This document shows positions 9,438 to 18,454 of a stretch of DNA of 64,000 bases, in pieces. The stretch's first letter is position 1. Every line of letters starts with the position of its first letter. Below the pieces are notes generated by a model, which was not told the DNA's origin, did not search any database, and worked only from the letters and a program-made list of their open reading frames with translations. Made by a program: the position numbers and the translations under genes. Origin of the DNA: Putridiphycobacter sp045110285 (GTDB lineage: Bacteria > Bacteroidota > Bacteroidia > Flavobacteriales_D > Crocinitomicaceae). The DNA is taken from the NCBI GenBank assembly GCA_045110285.1, contig JBGCGA010000040.1, positions 62,001 to 126,000 on the forward strand, read 5' to 3'.

Positions 9438-11265
9438 CTATTTTCGGAAATAAATTATTAGATCTATCCACATCTGCTAACCGGCCTGAAGCATCAATTT
9501 CAACCGTTTTCACATCTCCCATTTTAACATCTAAACAAACTGTAAATGTTGGATTTGTCCAAGGCCAGTCTTCACTTACGGTCAATATTTCACCAAATTT
9601 AGAATCTGTTTTTTCACCTCGCATAATGGTTAGTGGAACATAATAATGTTTTTCAGTCCCGTCATTCAGTTTAACAGTAATATCGAGCGGCATAGGCATG
9701 TCTCCTTTTCTTGCTAATACGACTTCAATTGAAGTTTTATTTTTCTTTTTAACAGATTCAATTCCGTAATCAACCGTATTAATTGTTCCAATAAATTGTT
9801 CGAAATACCAATCCAATTCAATTCCAGATTCTTTTTCCATTATTCTTTTAAAATCTTCAGGTGTTGGGTGTTTTAGCTTCCATTCATTATAATACCTCAT
9901 CATGCCTCGCATAAATGCTTCGTTACCGATAACATAATCTAATTGATCTAAAAATATAGCTCCTTTCCCATACACTGAGGCAGAATACACCTTATTTAAT
10001 TTATAGTGGTCGGCATGAGTAGTTAAAGGTTCAGCAAATCCAGAAGTAGCCATTTGCATATAATAACCTTGTATCCCTGCTAAAGGATGCTTTTGGTTTA
10101 AGTTTAAAACATGATCAAGAGCTAAATACTCCACATATGATGTAAAGCCTTCATCCATCCAAGGATATTTTGACTCATTTGTGGCCAGCATTCCCTGGTA
10201 CCAGCTATGAATACTTTCGTGCGTGATGACTCCAAACAAACCTTTTAAATCCCTTCTTCCTGTCACCAATGTTGCCATAGGATACTCCATACCTCCATCT
10301 CCACCTTCAATTATGGAATAATCTGAATACACATATTCACCAAAATTCTTATTGACGTACTCAAAGGTTTTCACCGTTAAAGACTGAACTTTTTGCCATT
10401 TATCATCTTCCTCTTTAGGCTGATAAAAAAAGTGAATTTTTGTACCATTGCTCAGTGTTTGAATATCATGTTTATAATCAGGATCGGCAGCCCAAGCAAA
10501 ATCATGAACATTTTTGGCTTTAAAATGCCAATGTAATTTCCCATCTTCTGTAGGCTCAGGTGTTACATCAGAAGAAGCATAACCTTTTCCAATGTTTCCT
10601 GGATTTTGTAATGTACCCGTTCCACCAATAGTATAGTTGTCATTCATGTGAATAGTCACATCAAAATCTCCCCAAACACCATGAAACTCTCTGCCTACAT
10701 ATGGGTTAGCATGCCATCCTTCTTTGTCGTATTCACTCATTTTTGGATACCACTGAGTCATTGAATAATCAATACCATCTTTGCTATTTCTCCCACTTCG
10801 TCTAATCTGAATTGGCACTTGAGCTCTAAATTCCATTTTAAATTCTGCTGTTTCTCCAGATTTAATAGCTGAGGGCAATTTCACTTCTAAAATGGTACCG
10901 ACAATTTTATACTCTGTTGGTTGACCATTCATAGTTAAAGAAATAATATTCTGAAAACCTATTTCATTTTCTTTCAATGCTTGAATTCTAGAACCAACTC
11001 TGGCATCAGGATCTTTAATGGTACGCGACCGAACATCCATCATACTGCCTGGTTGAAAAGCATTAAAATAGAGATGATAATAAACATGATTTAAGTCGTC
11101 AGGAGAATTATTAGTGTACTTAAGCGTTTGTCTACCCTCATATTGATGATTTTTCGTATCAAAATTAATATCCATTTTATAGTCAACATGCTGCTGCCAG
11201 TATGCTTGTGAAAAAGCTGACAGTGAACTTAAAGCTACTACTAGTATTAAAACTATTTTTCTCAT
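9427..11265 (-). CDS. M1-family zinc metallopeptidase (exported)
   Basis: This is a 612-residue protein with an N-terminal signal peptide (cleavage near LSAFSQA). The zinc site is visible as H349-E350-x-x-H353 in THESIHSWY, with the third ligand E372 in WMDEGFTSY at the M1 spacing HExxH-x18-E. The upstream substrate-binding GxMEN-like motif reads GGMEYPMATL. M1 enzymes are aminopeptidases, and the signal peptide places this one in the periplasm or outside the cell, where it would trim peptides for nutrition. It is the first gene of a two-gene unit with the overlapping dinB-like gene. Substrate preference cannot be read from the sequence. Confidence 0.92.
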   Translation of the reverse strand: MRKIVLILVVALSSLSAFSQAYWQQHVDYKMDINFDTKNHQYEGRQTLKYTNNSPDDLNHVYYHLYFNAFQPGSMMDVRSRTIKDPDARVGSRIQALKENEIGFQNIISLTMNGQPTEYKIVGTILEVKLPSAIKSGETAEFKMEFRAQVPIQIRRSGRNSKDGIDYSMTQWYPKMSEYDKEGWHANPYVGREFHGVWGDFDVTIHMNDNYTIGGTGTLQNPGNIGKGYASSDVTPEPTEDGKLHWHFKAKNVHDFAWAADPDYKHDIQTLSNGTKIHFFYQPKEEDDKWQKVQSLTVKTFEYVNKNFGEYVYSDYSIIEGGDGGMEYPMATLVTGRRDLKGLFGVITHESIHSWYQGMLATNESKYPWMDEGFTSYVEYLALDHVLNLNQKHPLAGIQGYYMQMATSGFAEPLTTHADHYKLNKVYSASVYGKGAIFLDQLDYVIGNEAFMRGMMRYYNEWKLKHPTPEDFKRIMEKESGIELDWYFEQFIGTINTVDYGIESVKKKNKTSIEVVLARKGDMPMPLDITVKLNDGTEKHYYVPLTIMRGEKTDSKFGEILTVSEDWPWTNPTFTVCLDVKMGDVKTVEIDASGRLADVDRSNNLFPKIDEK

Positions 11266-11299
11266 AATATTACACTTATAACCTAAAGATAGGTATTAA

Positions 11300-12007
11300 T
11301 TAAAATTGCCCTAAAATAAATACACAAGGGGCTTTATCAAATGATAAGTTGGTCTTTTTCCAGTCTCTAATTGTTTTTGTTTTAATAAATTCTTTGTCTC
11401 CAGTTATATCCATAGCAATATTTAATTTTAATTCAGACGAAGTATGCTTTAACAATGATTCATAAATGGCTTGATTTCGATATGGAGTTTCAATAAATAT
11501 TTGAGCAAAACCGGTTTGAGCAACTTGTTGAGATAGTTGTTTGATTGCACTAATTCTCTCAGACTCACTTTTTGGTAGATATCCATGAAACGTAAAACCC
11601 TGACCATTTAAACCACTACTTGCCATAGCTAAAAATAAAGAACTTGGTCCATACAGTGGAATAACCTTAATTCCTTTGCTATGTGCAAGTTGAACTACTG
11701 TATTGCCTGGATCGGCGATACCTGGATAACCTGCTTCAGACATCACCCCTACATCTTCACCACTTTCTAAGTACCGTATTACGTCTTGATTGAATTCATA
11801 ACTATGATGTTTATTCAATTCGTAAAAAACAGAATCGTCAATCGGAAAAGTTCTATCTACTTTTCGTAAAAACTGTCTTGCTGTTTTGGTTTTCTCAACA
11901 ACAAAATACCGTAACTTTTTTGCTATATCTATGGTGTGCTCTCCTAAAACAGACTCAGCATTCCGATTGCTAATAGGGATAGGAATAATGAACAGATTAC
12001 CCTTCAT
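11300..12007 (-). CDS. RsmI-like SAM-dependent methyltransferase (tetrapyrrole-methylase fold)
   Basis: This 235-residue protein resembles RsmI, the 16S rRNA C1402 2'-O-methyltransferase. Motifs include VMSEAGYPGIADPG (compare the VSDAGxPxISDPG of RsmI), YGPSSLFLAMASSGLNGQGF and GYLPKS. It is shorter than typical RsmI (about 275-290 residues), mainly at the C-terminus, and diverges in the first motif. Many Bacteroidota encode both a full RsmI and this shorter paralogue, so I do not assign the RsmI symbol. Its start codon directly abuts the stop of the upstream phosphatase gene, implying co-translation. Confidence 0.82.
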   Translation of the reverse strand: MKGNLFIIPIPISNRNAESVLGEHTIDIAKKLRYFVVEKTKTARQFLRKVDRTFPIDDSVFYELNKHHSYEFNQDVIRYLESGEDVGVMSEAGYPGIADPGNTVVQLAHSKGIKVIPLYGPSSLFLAMASSGLNGQGFTFHGYLPKSESERISAIKQLSQQVAQTGFAQIFIETPYRNQAIYESLLKHTSSELKLNIAMDITGDKEFIKTKTIRDWKKTNLSFDKAPCVFILGQF

Positions 12008-12463
12008 TTACCTCAATTTTTCTATAATTTTATCTGTTGCTTGATCTAGTAAATCAAATACTATTTCAAAGCCATCTTGCCCTCCATAATAAGGGTCAGG
12101 AACAGGTGTGTTTGATTCTGGATTCAATTCATTTAAAATCATCTTCACCTTAGACTTATCCACTTCTGTTGTAGCTATATCAATTACATTATTGTAATTG
12201 TCCTCATCCATCACATAAATATGATCGAATTTCTTAAAATCTTTTCTTTTGAATTTTTTTGCTCTCAAATCCCCAATATCAACACCTCGCATGGTAGCTG
12301 TTTTTTGCATTCGTCTATCTGGCGCATCTCCAGCATGAGTACCTGAGGTACCTGCTGACTCAACCCACATCTTTAGGTTTAGGTCCTTTATTTTTTTCAG
12401 CATGATCCCTTCCGCCAATGGCGAACGGCAGATATTACCTAAACAAACCATTAATATTTTCAT
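12008..12463 (-). CDS. Low-molecular-weight protein-tyrosine phosphatase
   Basis: With the ATG at 12463 this is a 151-residue protein starting MKILMVCLGNICRSP. The catalytic P-loop C-x5-R is C7 to R13, immediately followed by Ser14 as usual, and the general-acid loop is VPDPYYGG. LMW-PTPs dephosphorylate phosphotyrosine or arsenate-type substrates in the cytosol. A longer frame begins at an ATG at 12520, but those 19 extra codons translate the dnaA terminator hairpin, so the internal start is chosen. It abuts the RsmI-like gene downstream. Its own promoter is not evident; it may depend on read-through from dnaA. Confidence 0.92.
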   Translation of the reverse strand: MKILMVCLGNICRSPLAEGIMLKKIKDLNLKMWVESAGTSGTHAGDAPDRRMQKTATMRGVDIGDLRAKKFKRKDFKKFDHIYVMDEDNYNNVIDIATTEVDKSKVKMILNELNPESNTPVPDPYYGGQDGFEIVFDLLDQATDKIIEKLR

Positions 12464-12485
12464 TGCTCTTAAATATATTTCACAT

Positions 12486-12517
12486 AAAAAATCCCCGCTG
12501 TTTCTGCGAGGATTTTT
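12486..12517 (-). terminator. Rho-independent terminator of dnaA
   Basis: Two 12-nt arms (12487-12498 and 12506-12517) pair with one G-U wobble around a 7-nt loop, and the distal arm ends in a T-run on the minus strand. The hairpin begins 7 nt after the dnaA stop and ends only about 23 nt before the phosphatase start codon. Confidence 0.75.
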
Positions 12518-12523
12518 CATCAG

Positions 12524-13963
12524 TTAATTAACTGCTAATTTTTTTTCTAAATCTTCGAGGTAACCTCTAAACTGCTTATCCGTTTCGGCTAAATTGTTTA
12601 CCGTTCGGCAGGCATGTAAAACAGTGGCATGGTCTTTACCTCCACATTGCGCACCAATACTTGCCAACGACCATTTGGTCATCTTTTTAGCAAAGAACAT
12701 GGCAATCTGTCGGGCTTGAACAACCTCTCTTTTTCTTGTTTTTGATTTTAATAATTCAATTGGTAAATTAAAGTAATCACATACAATTTTATGGATATAA
12801 TCCATTGATATTTCGCGAGCGGTATTCTTCACGAATTTATCAATCATTTTTTTAGCCAATTCAATTGTAATGGCTTTTTTATTTAAAGTAGCCTGTGCAA
12901 TTAGAGACGTTAGAGCGCCTTCCATCTCACGTATGTTAGTATTGATACTGTAGGCTAAATATTCCAACACATCTTCCGGCAGGTCTAAACCATTACCGTA
13001 TATTTTCTTTTGAAGAATGGCAATTCTTGTTTCCAAGCCAGGCGCTTGTACATCTGCCGAAAGTCCCCATTTAAATCTTGATAATAAACGTTGTTCTACA
13101 CCTTTCATTTCTACTGGTGGCTTGTCAGATGTTAAAACAATTTGTTTTCCTGTTTGGTGCAGGTGATTGAAGATATAAAAGAAAGCGTCCTGTGTCTTCT
13201 CCTTTCCAGCAAAAAACTGAACATCATCCACTATCAATACATCCATTAATTTGTAAAAGTTTACAAAATCGTTAGTTGTATTATTTTTGATTGAATCAAC
13301 GAATTGTCGCGTAAACATTTCTGCACTAACGTACAAAACTGTTTTATTTGGAAACTGGTTTTTAATACCAATCCCTATAGCATGTGCTAAATGTGTTTTA
13401 CCTAATCCTACTCCACCATAAATTAATAGTGGATTAAAAGCAGTCCCACCTGGCTTGTTTGCCACAGCAAAACCTGCGCTTCTCGCCAGACGGTTACAAT
13501 CTCCTTCAACAAAATTATCGAACGAATAGGTAGGATTGAGATTAGAATCAACACTTACTTTCTTCAATCCAGGGATAATAAATGGATTTTTAATTGGGTT
13601 ATCTTCCTGATTAACTGGCATTGAAACCGGAGAATTTGAAAGACTTTTCTTGTCGCTTGTTGGAAGATTAACAGTATAAGGGGTCTTCTTTGTATTGGCA
13701 TTCCTATCCATTACAATCGAATACTCTAGCTTGGCATCTACTCCAATTTCTTTCTTGATTACTTTTTTTAGTAAATCAATATAGTGCTCTTCTAACCATT
13801 CATAAAAAAAGTGTGAAGGAACTTGAATTGTTAATACCTTATCTTTTAATTTTATTGGATTAATTGGTTCAAACCACGTTTTAAAACTTTGTAATGATAC
13901 ATTGTCTTTAATCACATTGAGACAGTCTCTCCAAACTGTTTCGTGGTTTTTTTTGTTACTCAT
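12524..13963 (-). CDS. dnaA: Chromosomal replication initiator DnaA
   Basis: This 479-residue protein shows the complete DnaA layout: domain I (about 1-85), a variable linker (to about 130), AAA+ domain III with Walker A GGVGLGKTHL (K189), Walker B LIVDDVQFF and an arginine-finger segment RLLSRFKWG, and domain IV with the DNA-binding signature GGKDHATVLHACRTV (about 440-455). It binds origin DnaA boxes and melts the origin. dnaN and gyrB are not adjacent, as is common in this phylum. I found no cluster of TTATCCACA-type boxes in the 220-bp upstream gap, so the origin is not placed here. A terminator follows the gene. Confidence 0.98.
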   Translation of the reverse strand: MSNKKNHETVWRDCLNVIKDNVSLQSFKTWFEPINPIKLKDKVLTIQVPSHFFYEWLEEHYIDLLKKVIKKEIGVDAKLEYSIVMDRNANTKKTPYTVNLPTSDKKSLSNSPVSMPVNQEDNPIKNPFIIPGLKKVSVDSNLNPTYSFDNFVEGDCNRLARSAGFAVANKPGGTAFNPLLIYGGVGLGKTHLAHAIGIGIKNQFPNKTVLYVSAEMFTRQFVDSIKNNTTNDFVNFYKLMDVLIVDDVQFFAGKEKTQDAFFYIFNHLHQTGKQIVLTSDKPPVEMKGVEQRLLSRFKWGLSADVQAPGLETRIAILQKKIYGNGLDLPEDVLEYLAYSINTNIREMEGALTSLIAQATLNKKAITIELAKKMIDKFVKNTAREISMDYIHKIVCDYFNLPIELLKSKTRKREVVQARQIAMFFAKKMTKWSLASIGAQCGGKDHATVLHACRTVNNLAETDKQFRGYLEDLEKKLAVN

Positions 13964-14184
13964 TTTATATAAAGGGTTTTTGGTAAAAAAATCTGTTTCA
14001 GGATGGTGGTTATCCCGTCGCTTTCAACATGACAAATATTCAAATAAAAAAGTTAATAAAAAAATGATTTCCATCTTGTTTTTCTGTTTTTTTTTACAGC
14101 TTAAAATAAAATTAAAAATTGTCCGTTTTTTTTCAGTCAAATAAAAAAAATACTTACTTTAAGAGGCATTTTTAAACGTTTATA
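13964..14184. other. AT-rich intergenic region upstream of dnaA
   Basis: This 221-bp gap separates dnaA from the divergent thioesterase gene. It is very rich in A and T runs. I see no consensus DnaA box, iteron or convincing full promoter; one minus-strand AATATTTG is a single mismatch from the -7 consensus. It must hold the dnaA promoter, but I cannot place it with confidence. Confidence 0.5.
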
Positions 14185-14589
14185 ATGTTCACTTTTTCTA
14201 CACAAACTCGCATTAGATATGGAGAAACAGACCAAATGGGCTATTCGTACTACGGTAACTACGCCCTATATTTTGAAATAGGCAGAGTTGAAACTTTGCG
14301 GGCACTTGGCATGACCTATAAGGCATTAGAAGACATGGAAATTTTGCTTCCGGTTTTAGAGCTGAACATTAAGTATTTCAAGCCAAGTTTTTATGACGAT
14401 TTAATTACAATAAAAACAACTATTTTTGAAAAGCCCGGTGTACGAATTAAATTCGACTATGAAATTTTTAATGAAGAAAAAGAACTTTTAACCGCTGGCA
14501 AAACAACACTTGTTTTTGTTTCAAAAAAAAATATGAAACCAATTCCATGTCCAAAAGTATTGACTCAGATATTAGATCCGCATTTCTAA
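14185..14589 (+). CDS. Acyl-CoA thioesterase, YbgC/FadM-type hotdog fold
   Basis: This 134-residue single-domain protein opens with TRIRYGETDQMGYSYYGNYALYFEIGR, the hallmark of 4-hydroxybenzoyl-CoA-thioesterase-like hotdog enzymes, where the Asp of 'TDQMG' (Glu-Thr-Asp) and the following Tyr/Asn/Tyr shape the active site. Length and domain are typical for YbgC/FadM family members, which hydrolyse acyl-CoA or acyl-ACP esters. It ends exactly where the convergent lipoprotein gene ends (no gap). The specific acyl substrate cannot be predicted. Confidence 0.9.
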   Translation: MFTFSTQTRIRYGETDQMGYSYYGNYALYFEIGRVETLRALGMTYKALEDMEILLPVLELNIKYFKPSFYDDLITIKTTIFEKPGVRIKFDYEIFNEEKELLTAGKTTLVFVSKKNMKPIPCPKVLTQILDPHF

Positions 14590-14883
14590 CTATGTTTCGG
14601 TACATGTGTAAGTAAAATCCATTTTATCGGTTGTGCTTTCTTCAATCTCGTATTTTCCTTCAATAGTATATTCTTCCGAGCCTTTTACGCACTCTTGTTC
14701 TGTCGCAGTTGTAAAATCACCATCTTCCAAATTGCCTGAGACAGTTGACTCCACTTCTACCTCACCGTTAGGTGTTGACTGGATTTCGATTCTTGTGTAG
14801 GTATACGAGCACTGTTGACATTTTTGGCAACTTGTTGTTGATAAGATAACGAATAAAACCGTAGAAAAAAGAATTCTTGTCAT
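14590..14883 (-). CDS. Small Cys-rich lipoprotein of unknown function
   Basis: With the ATG at 14883 this is a 97-residue protein starting MTRILFSTVLFVILSTTSC, a lipoprotein signal with the lipid-modified Cys at residue 19. It is followed by CQKCQQC-like spacing that could bind a metal. The remainder is Thr/Glu-rich with two more Cys, suggesting a small disulfide-bonded periplasmic domain. A longer frame starting at 14955 would lack a signal peptide at its N-terminus and overlap mnmD, so the internal start is preferred. I recognise no family. Similar short 'QKCxxC' lipoproteins occur in marine Bacteroidota, but no role is known to me. Confidence 0.7.
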   Translation of the reverse strand: MTRILFSTVLFVILSTTSCQKCQQCSYTYTRIEIQSTPNGEVEVESTVSGNLEDGDFTTATEQECVKGSEEYTIEGKYEIEESTTDKMDFTYTCTET

Positions 14884-14890
14884 AACTTTG
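14883..14890 (+). promoter_or_regulatory. Putative -7 box for mnmD
   Basis: The plus strand reads TAACTTTG, an exact TAnnTTTG match. It places transcription start near 14895 and so supports the ATG at 14919 rather than the upstream GTG at 14895 as the mnmD start. No clear -33 TTG is present. Confidence 0.5.
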
Positions 14891-14918
14891 AATCGTGTTG
14901 AGCAAAGATAAAAATCAA

Positions 14919-15587
14919 ATGAAAAGAATAGTTGTTGACACTGAAGATAATTCAAAAACTTTGTTAATTGACAATACTGAGGTTACTTACCACTCGCGCC
15001 ACGGAGCCTTTACTGAATCCACTCATATTTTTTTAGAAAATGGATTGAAATATTTTGCTGGTGAAGACAAAATTACAGTATTTGAAATGGGTTTTGGGAC
15101 GGGTTTAAACGCAATCCTTTCGGCAGTTTATGCCCAGAAACATAATTTAATAGTCACTTATCATTCAATTGAAAAATACCCTTTGAGCATTCAAGAAATT
15201 ACTGCAGTCAAACCGTCACATGCATTTGCAAATGATGAAATCATAAAGTATTTTGACATGGCTCATGACTGCGAATGGGAATCGACCACCAAAATGAATT
15301 CTTTTTTTGAGCTATTTAAAACTCAGAATGATATACACCATTACAAGTTACAACCATTATCATATCACATTATTTTTTTTGACGCATTTGGACCTAAATT
15401 TCAGCCAGATTTATGGTATCCAAATATTTTAGAAAAAATGTATAACTCACTAAAAAGCGGTGGTATTTTGATAACCTACTGTGCACAAGGACAATTTAAA
15501 AGAGATCTAAAATCTGTAGGATTTGAAGTAGAAAACTTACCTGGTCCACCAGGAAAACGAGAAATCACCCGTGCTATTAAGCCTTAA
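14919..15587 (+). CDS. mnmD: tRNA 5-methylaminomethyl-2-thiouridine methyltransferase, MnmD-type
   Basis: This is a 222-residue protein from ATG 14919. It has the SAM-binding motif FEMGFGTGLNAI and the MnmC/MnmD-specific early motif YHSRHGAFTESTHIFLENGL, plus IIFFDAFGPKFQPDLW near the catalytic site and a C-terminal GPPGKREITRA. It corresponds to the methyltransferase half of MnmC (DUF752/methyltransf_30), which completes mnm5s2U34 in the tRNA wobble position; the FAD-oxidase half is absent, as in other Bacteroidota. A GTG at 14895 would add eight residues, but the -7 box at 14883 makes that unlikely. terC follows after 46 bp. Confidence 0.9.
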   Translation: MKRIVVDTEDNSKTLLIDNTEVTYHSRHGAFTESTHIFLENGLKYFAGEDKITVFEMGFGTGLNAILSAVYAQKHNLIVTYHSIEKYPLSIQEITAVKPSHAFANDEIIKYFDMAHDCEWESTTKMNSFFELFKTQNDIHHYKLQPLSYHIIFFDAFGPKFQPDLWYPNILEKMYNSLKSGGILITYCAQGQFKRDLKSVGFEVENLPGPPGKREITRAIKP

Positions 15588-15633
15588 ATAAAAACGAATA
15601 ACTATTTTTAACGCCAAATTAAAACCTAAAAAA

Positions 15634-16452
15634 ATGTCAGAACTTTTTACAATTGAAAATATTTTTACCTTGCTTATGCTAATTATGCTGCAAGCAGTAT
15701 TGGGATTCGATAATCTACTCTACATTTCACTTGAATCGAAAAAAGCACCTCTTGAATCACAAAAAAAAGTGAGACAGCAAGGAATAGGAATAGCAATTAT
15801 TCTTCGAATTGCTTTGCTATTTATTTTGGTTTCAATTATTCAAAGCTTGCAAACTCCTTTTGTCGCGGCTCATACAAATGCCGTTGAATTTGATATTAAT
15901 TTTCATAGTTTAATCGTACTATTTGGTGGAGGTTTCATAATGTACACTGCCATAAAAGAAATCTGGCACATGATCTCAAATCACAGTTTCGACGTAAAAC
16001 AAGAGGCTAGTAAAAAAACAGCAAAATCTGTTGTTATTTCAATAGTCATCATGAACCTTGTCTTTTCCTTCGATTCCATATTAAGTGCTATTGCCTTAAC
16101 AAACCACATTGGTAATTCTACTGTTGAATTTATATTAATGGCTATAGCTATAGTGGTCAGTGGAATTATTATGATTTTTATGGCAGATCAGGTTTCAAAC
16201 TTTTTACAAAAGAACAGAATGTATGAAGTACTGGGCCTTTTTGTTCTCTTTATAGTAGGTATTATGCTTTTGACTGAAGGTGGGCACTTAGCACACGTTA
16301 AATTGTTTGGCAATCCAATTGAACCTATGAGTAAAACTACTTTCTATTTTATAATTATTACACTAGTGATTGTCGACCTTGTTCAATCACGTTATCAGAA
16401 AAAAATTATTAAAATTGAACAAGCGGAATCTTTGCGAAAAACAACTGAATAA
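15634..16452 (+). CDS. TerC-family integral membrane protein
   Basis: This 272-residue protein has about seven hydrophobic helices. Family motifs with membrane-embedded acidic residues are visible: VLGFDNLLYISLESKK near residue 25 and VFSFDSILSAIALTNH near residue 150. TerC/Alx proteins are associated with manganese export during metalation of secreted proteins and with tellurite resistance; a Mn2+ role is inferred from the family. The ligA gene starts 3 bp after its stop, so the two are probably co-transcribed, though functionally unrelated. Confidence 0.88.
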   Translation: MSELFTIENIFTLLMLIMLQAVLGFDNLLYISLESKKAPLESQKKVRQQGIGIAIILRIALLFILVSIIQSLQTPFVAAHTNAVEFDINFHSLIVLFGGGFIMYTAIKEIWHMISNHSFDVKQEASKKTAKSVVISIVIMNLVFSFDSILSAIALTNHIGNSTVEFILMAIAIVVSGIIMIFMADQVSNFLQKNRMYEVLGLFVLFIVGIMLLTEGGHLAHVKLFGNPIEPMSKTTFYFIIITLVIVDLVQSRYQKKIIKIEQAESLRKTTE

Positions 16453-16455
16453 ATT

Positions 16456-18453
16456 GTGGATACTGAAAAAGAAATAGAAAGGTTATCAAAAGAAATAGAA
16501 TTGCACAATCATGCTTATTATGTGTTAAACGCGCCTTCTATTTCGGATTTTGAGTTTGACAAATTGCTAAAAAAGCTTGAAACGCTTGAAAAAGAAAATC
16601 CAGAATTAGCATCAGAAAACAGTCCTACAAAAAGAGTAGGTGGTGATATCACCAAAAATTTTGAAACAGTGGCACACAAGTATCCTATGTTGTCACTAGC
16701 CAACACTTACTCAAAAGAAGAATTAATTGATTGGGTTAATCGAATTAAAAAAACGATTGAGCACGATTTTAGTTTTGTATGTGAATTAAAGTATGATGGC
16801 GTAGCTATAGGCATTCAATACAAAGATGGACACTTGTTTAGAGCTATTACAAGAGGAGATGGATCAAAAGGAGAAGACGTTACGAAAAATGTAAGGACCA
16901 TTCGTACAATACCCCTTCAACTAACTGGAGATTATCCTAATGACCTTGAAATAAGAGGGGAAATATTTCTGCCATTAAAACGATTTGAAGCTTTAAATAT
17001 CCAAAGAGCTAAAGATGGAGAAGAAATGTACGCTAACCCAAGAAATACTGCCGCAGGAACTCTAAAGCTACAAAACTCAAGTATAGTAGCTGACAGAGGT
17101 TTAGATTGCTTTCTATATGGAATATTCGGAACTGACGCCAAAGACAATCATTTTGATGAAGTGCAAAAAGCTGCGGAATGGGGCTTTAAGACTCCTTTAG
17201 CTCAAAAAAACTACATCAAAAAAGTGAAAACCATTGATCAAATGATGGAATACATTAATCACTGGGATAAAAACAGGCATAACCTACCTTTTGAAATAGA
17301 TGGAATAGTTTTTAAAATAAACGACTACGATACTCAAAAAATAATGGGCTTCACATCCAAGAACCCACGGTGGGCCATAAGCTATAAATTTAAAGCGGAA
17401 CAAGCAGAAACGAGACTAGAAGCGGTTACATATCAGATTGGCAGAACAGGAGCTATTACTCCGGTTGCCAATCTAACTCCAGTTTTGTTGGCTGGAACTA
17501 CAGTAAAGCGTGCGTCGCTTCATAATGCTGATCAATTAGAAAAATTAAACCTACATTATCACGACTCAGTTTACCTTGAAAAAGGAGGAGAAATAATTCC
17601 TAAGATCGTGGGTGTAAATTTAAACTTAAGAGATCAGAATAGTGAAGCAGTAGAATTTATAAGTCACTGTCCAGATTGCCAAACTGCACTAGAACGGAAA
17701 GAAGAAGAAGCGCAACACTATTGTCCAAATGAAAATGGATGTCCGACTCAAATACAAAGCAAAATTGAGCATTTCATCTCAAGAAAAGCTATGAATATAG
17801 ATGGCATTGGACCTGAAACAATTGCATTATTTTACCAACAGGGTCTGATAAAAGACCCTACCGACCTATATGATTTAACTTTTGATAACATAGTAAAGCT
17901 AGAGAGAATTGCAGACAAGTCGGCAAATAATATCTTAAAGAGTATAGATGCGTCAAAAACAATTCCATTCGAGAAAGTTCTATTTGCACTAGGAATAAGA
18001 TATGTTGGAGAAACTGTTTCTAAAAAATTAGCAAAGTACTTCAAAAACATCAATCAATTAATGGCTGCCGATTTCGACACACTCACCTCAGTTGACGAAA
18101 TTGGTGATAGAATTGCAGAAAGCATCATCAGTTATTTTGGTACAGAATTGAATAGAAGTAAAATAGAAAAATTGAGATTGCAAGGGTTACAACTAGAAAT
18201 AGCGGACGAGGGTGAAACTACCAATGTACTAAATGGCAATACCTTTGTAATATCAGGTGTTTTCAAATTATTTTCAAGGGAAGAATTAAAGTTACTTATT
18301 GAATCAAACGGCGGCAAAAACACCAGCTCTATATCTAAAAAAACAGACTTTTTGATTGCAGGTGATAAAATGGGGCCGTCAAAACTTGAAAAAGCAAAAA
18401 ATCTTGACATTAAAATAATTACAGAGCAGAATTTTGCTGAAATGATTTCGTAG
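16456..18453 (+). CDS. ligA: NAD-dependent DNA ligase
   Basis: This 665-residue protein has the complete LigA architecture: domain Ia (HNHAYYVLNAPSISDFEFD), the adenylation domain with the nucleophile K112 in LKYDGVAIG, the OB fold, a Cys4 zinc finger (CPDC ... CPNENGCP near 400-430), helix-hairpin-helix repeats and a C-terminal BRCT domain (about 590-665). It seals nicks in replication and repair using NAD+. The start is GTG, 3 bp after terC; the N-terminal helix matches the family length, so no earlier start is needed. A small gene begins 1 bp after its stop. Confidence 0.98.
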   Translation: MDTEKEIERLSKEIELHNHAYYVLNAPSISDFEFDKLLKKLETLEKENPELASENSPTKRVGGDITKNFETVAHKYPMLSLANTYSKEELIDWVNRIKKTIEHDFSFVCELKYDGVAIGIQYKDGHLFRAITRGDGSKGEDVTKNVRTIRTIPLQLTGDYPNDLEIRGEIFLPLKRFEALNIQRAKDGEEMYANPRNTAAGTLKLQNSSIVADRGLDCFLYGIFGTDAKDNHFDEVQKAAEWGFKTPLAQKNYIKKVKTIDQMMEYINHWDKNRHNLPFEIDGIVFKINDYDTQKIMGFTSKNPRWAISYKFKAEQAETRLEAVTYQIGRTGAITPVANLTPVLLAGTTVKRASLHNADQLEKLNLHYHDSVYLEKGGEIIPKIVGVNLNLRDQNSEAVEFISHCPDCQTALERKEEEAQHYCPNENGCPTQIQSKIEHFISRKAMNIDGIGPETIALFYQQGLIKDPTDLYDLTFDNIVKLERIADKSANNILKSIDASKTIPFEKVLFALGIRYVGETVSKKLAKYFKNINQLMAADFDTLTSVDEIGDRIAESIISYFGTELNRSKIEKLRLQGLQLEIADEGETTNVLNGNTFVISGVFKLFSREELKLLIESNGGKNTSSISKKTDFLIAGDKMGPSKLEKAKNLDIKIITEQNFAEMIS

Positions 18454-18454
18454 T

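Noticed and set aside
13902..14144. 80-codon plus-strand open frame overlapping the start of dnaA
   Set aside because: Mostly Lys/Phe/Leu runs from A/T tracts; overlaps the dnaA N-terminus.
13964..14184. Replication origin beside dnaA
   Set aside because: The gap has no cluster of TTATCCACA-like boxes and no GATC-type or iteron arrays; AT-richness alone is not enough.
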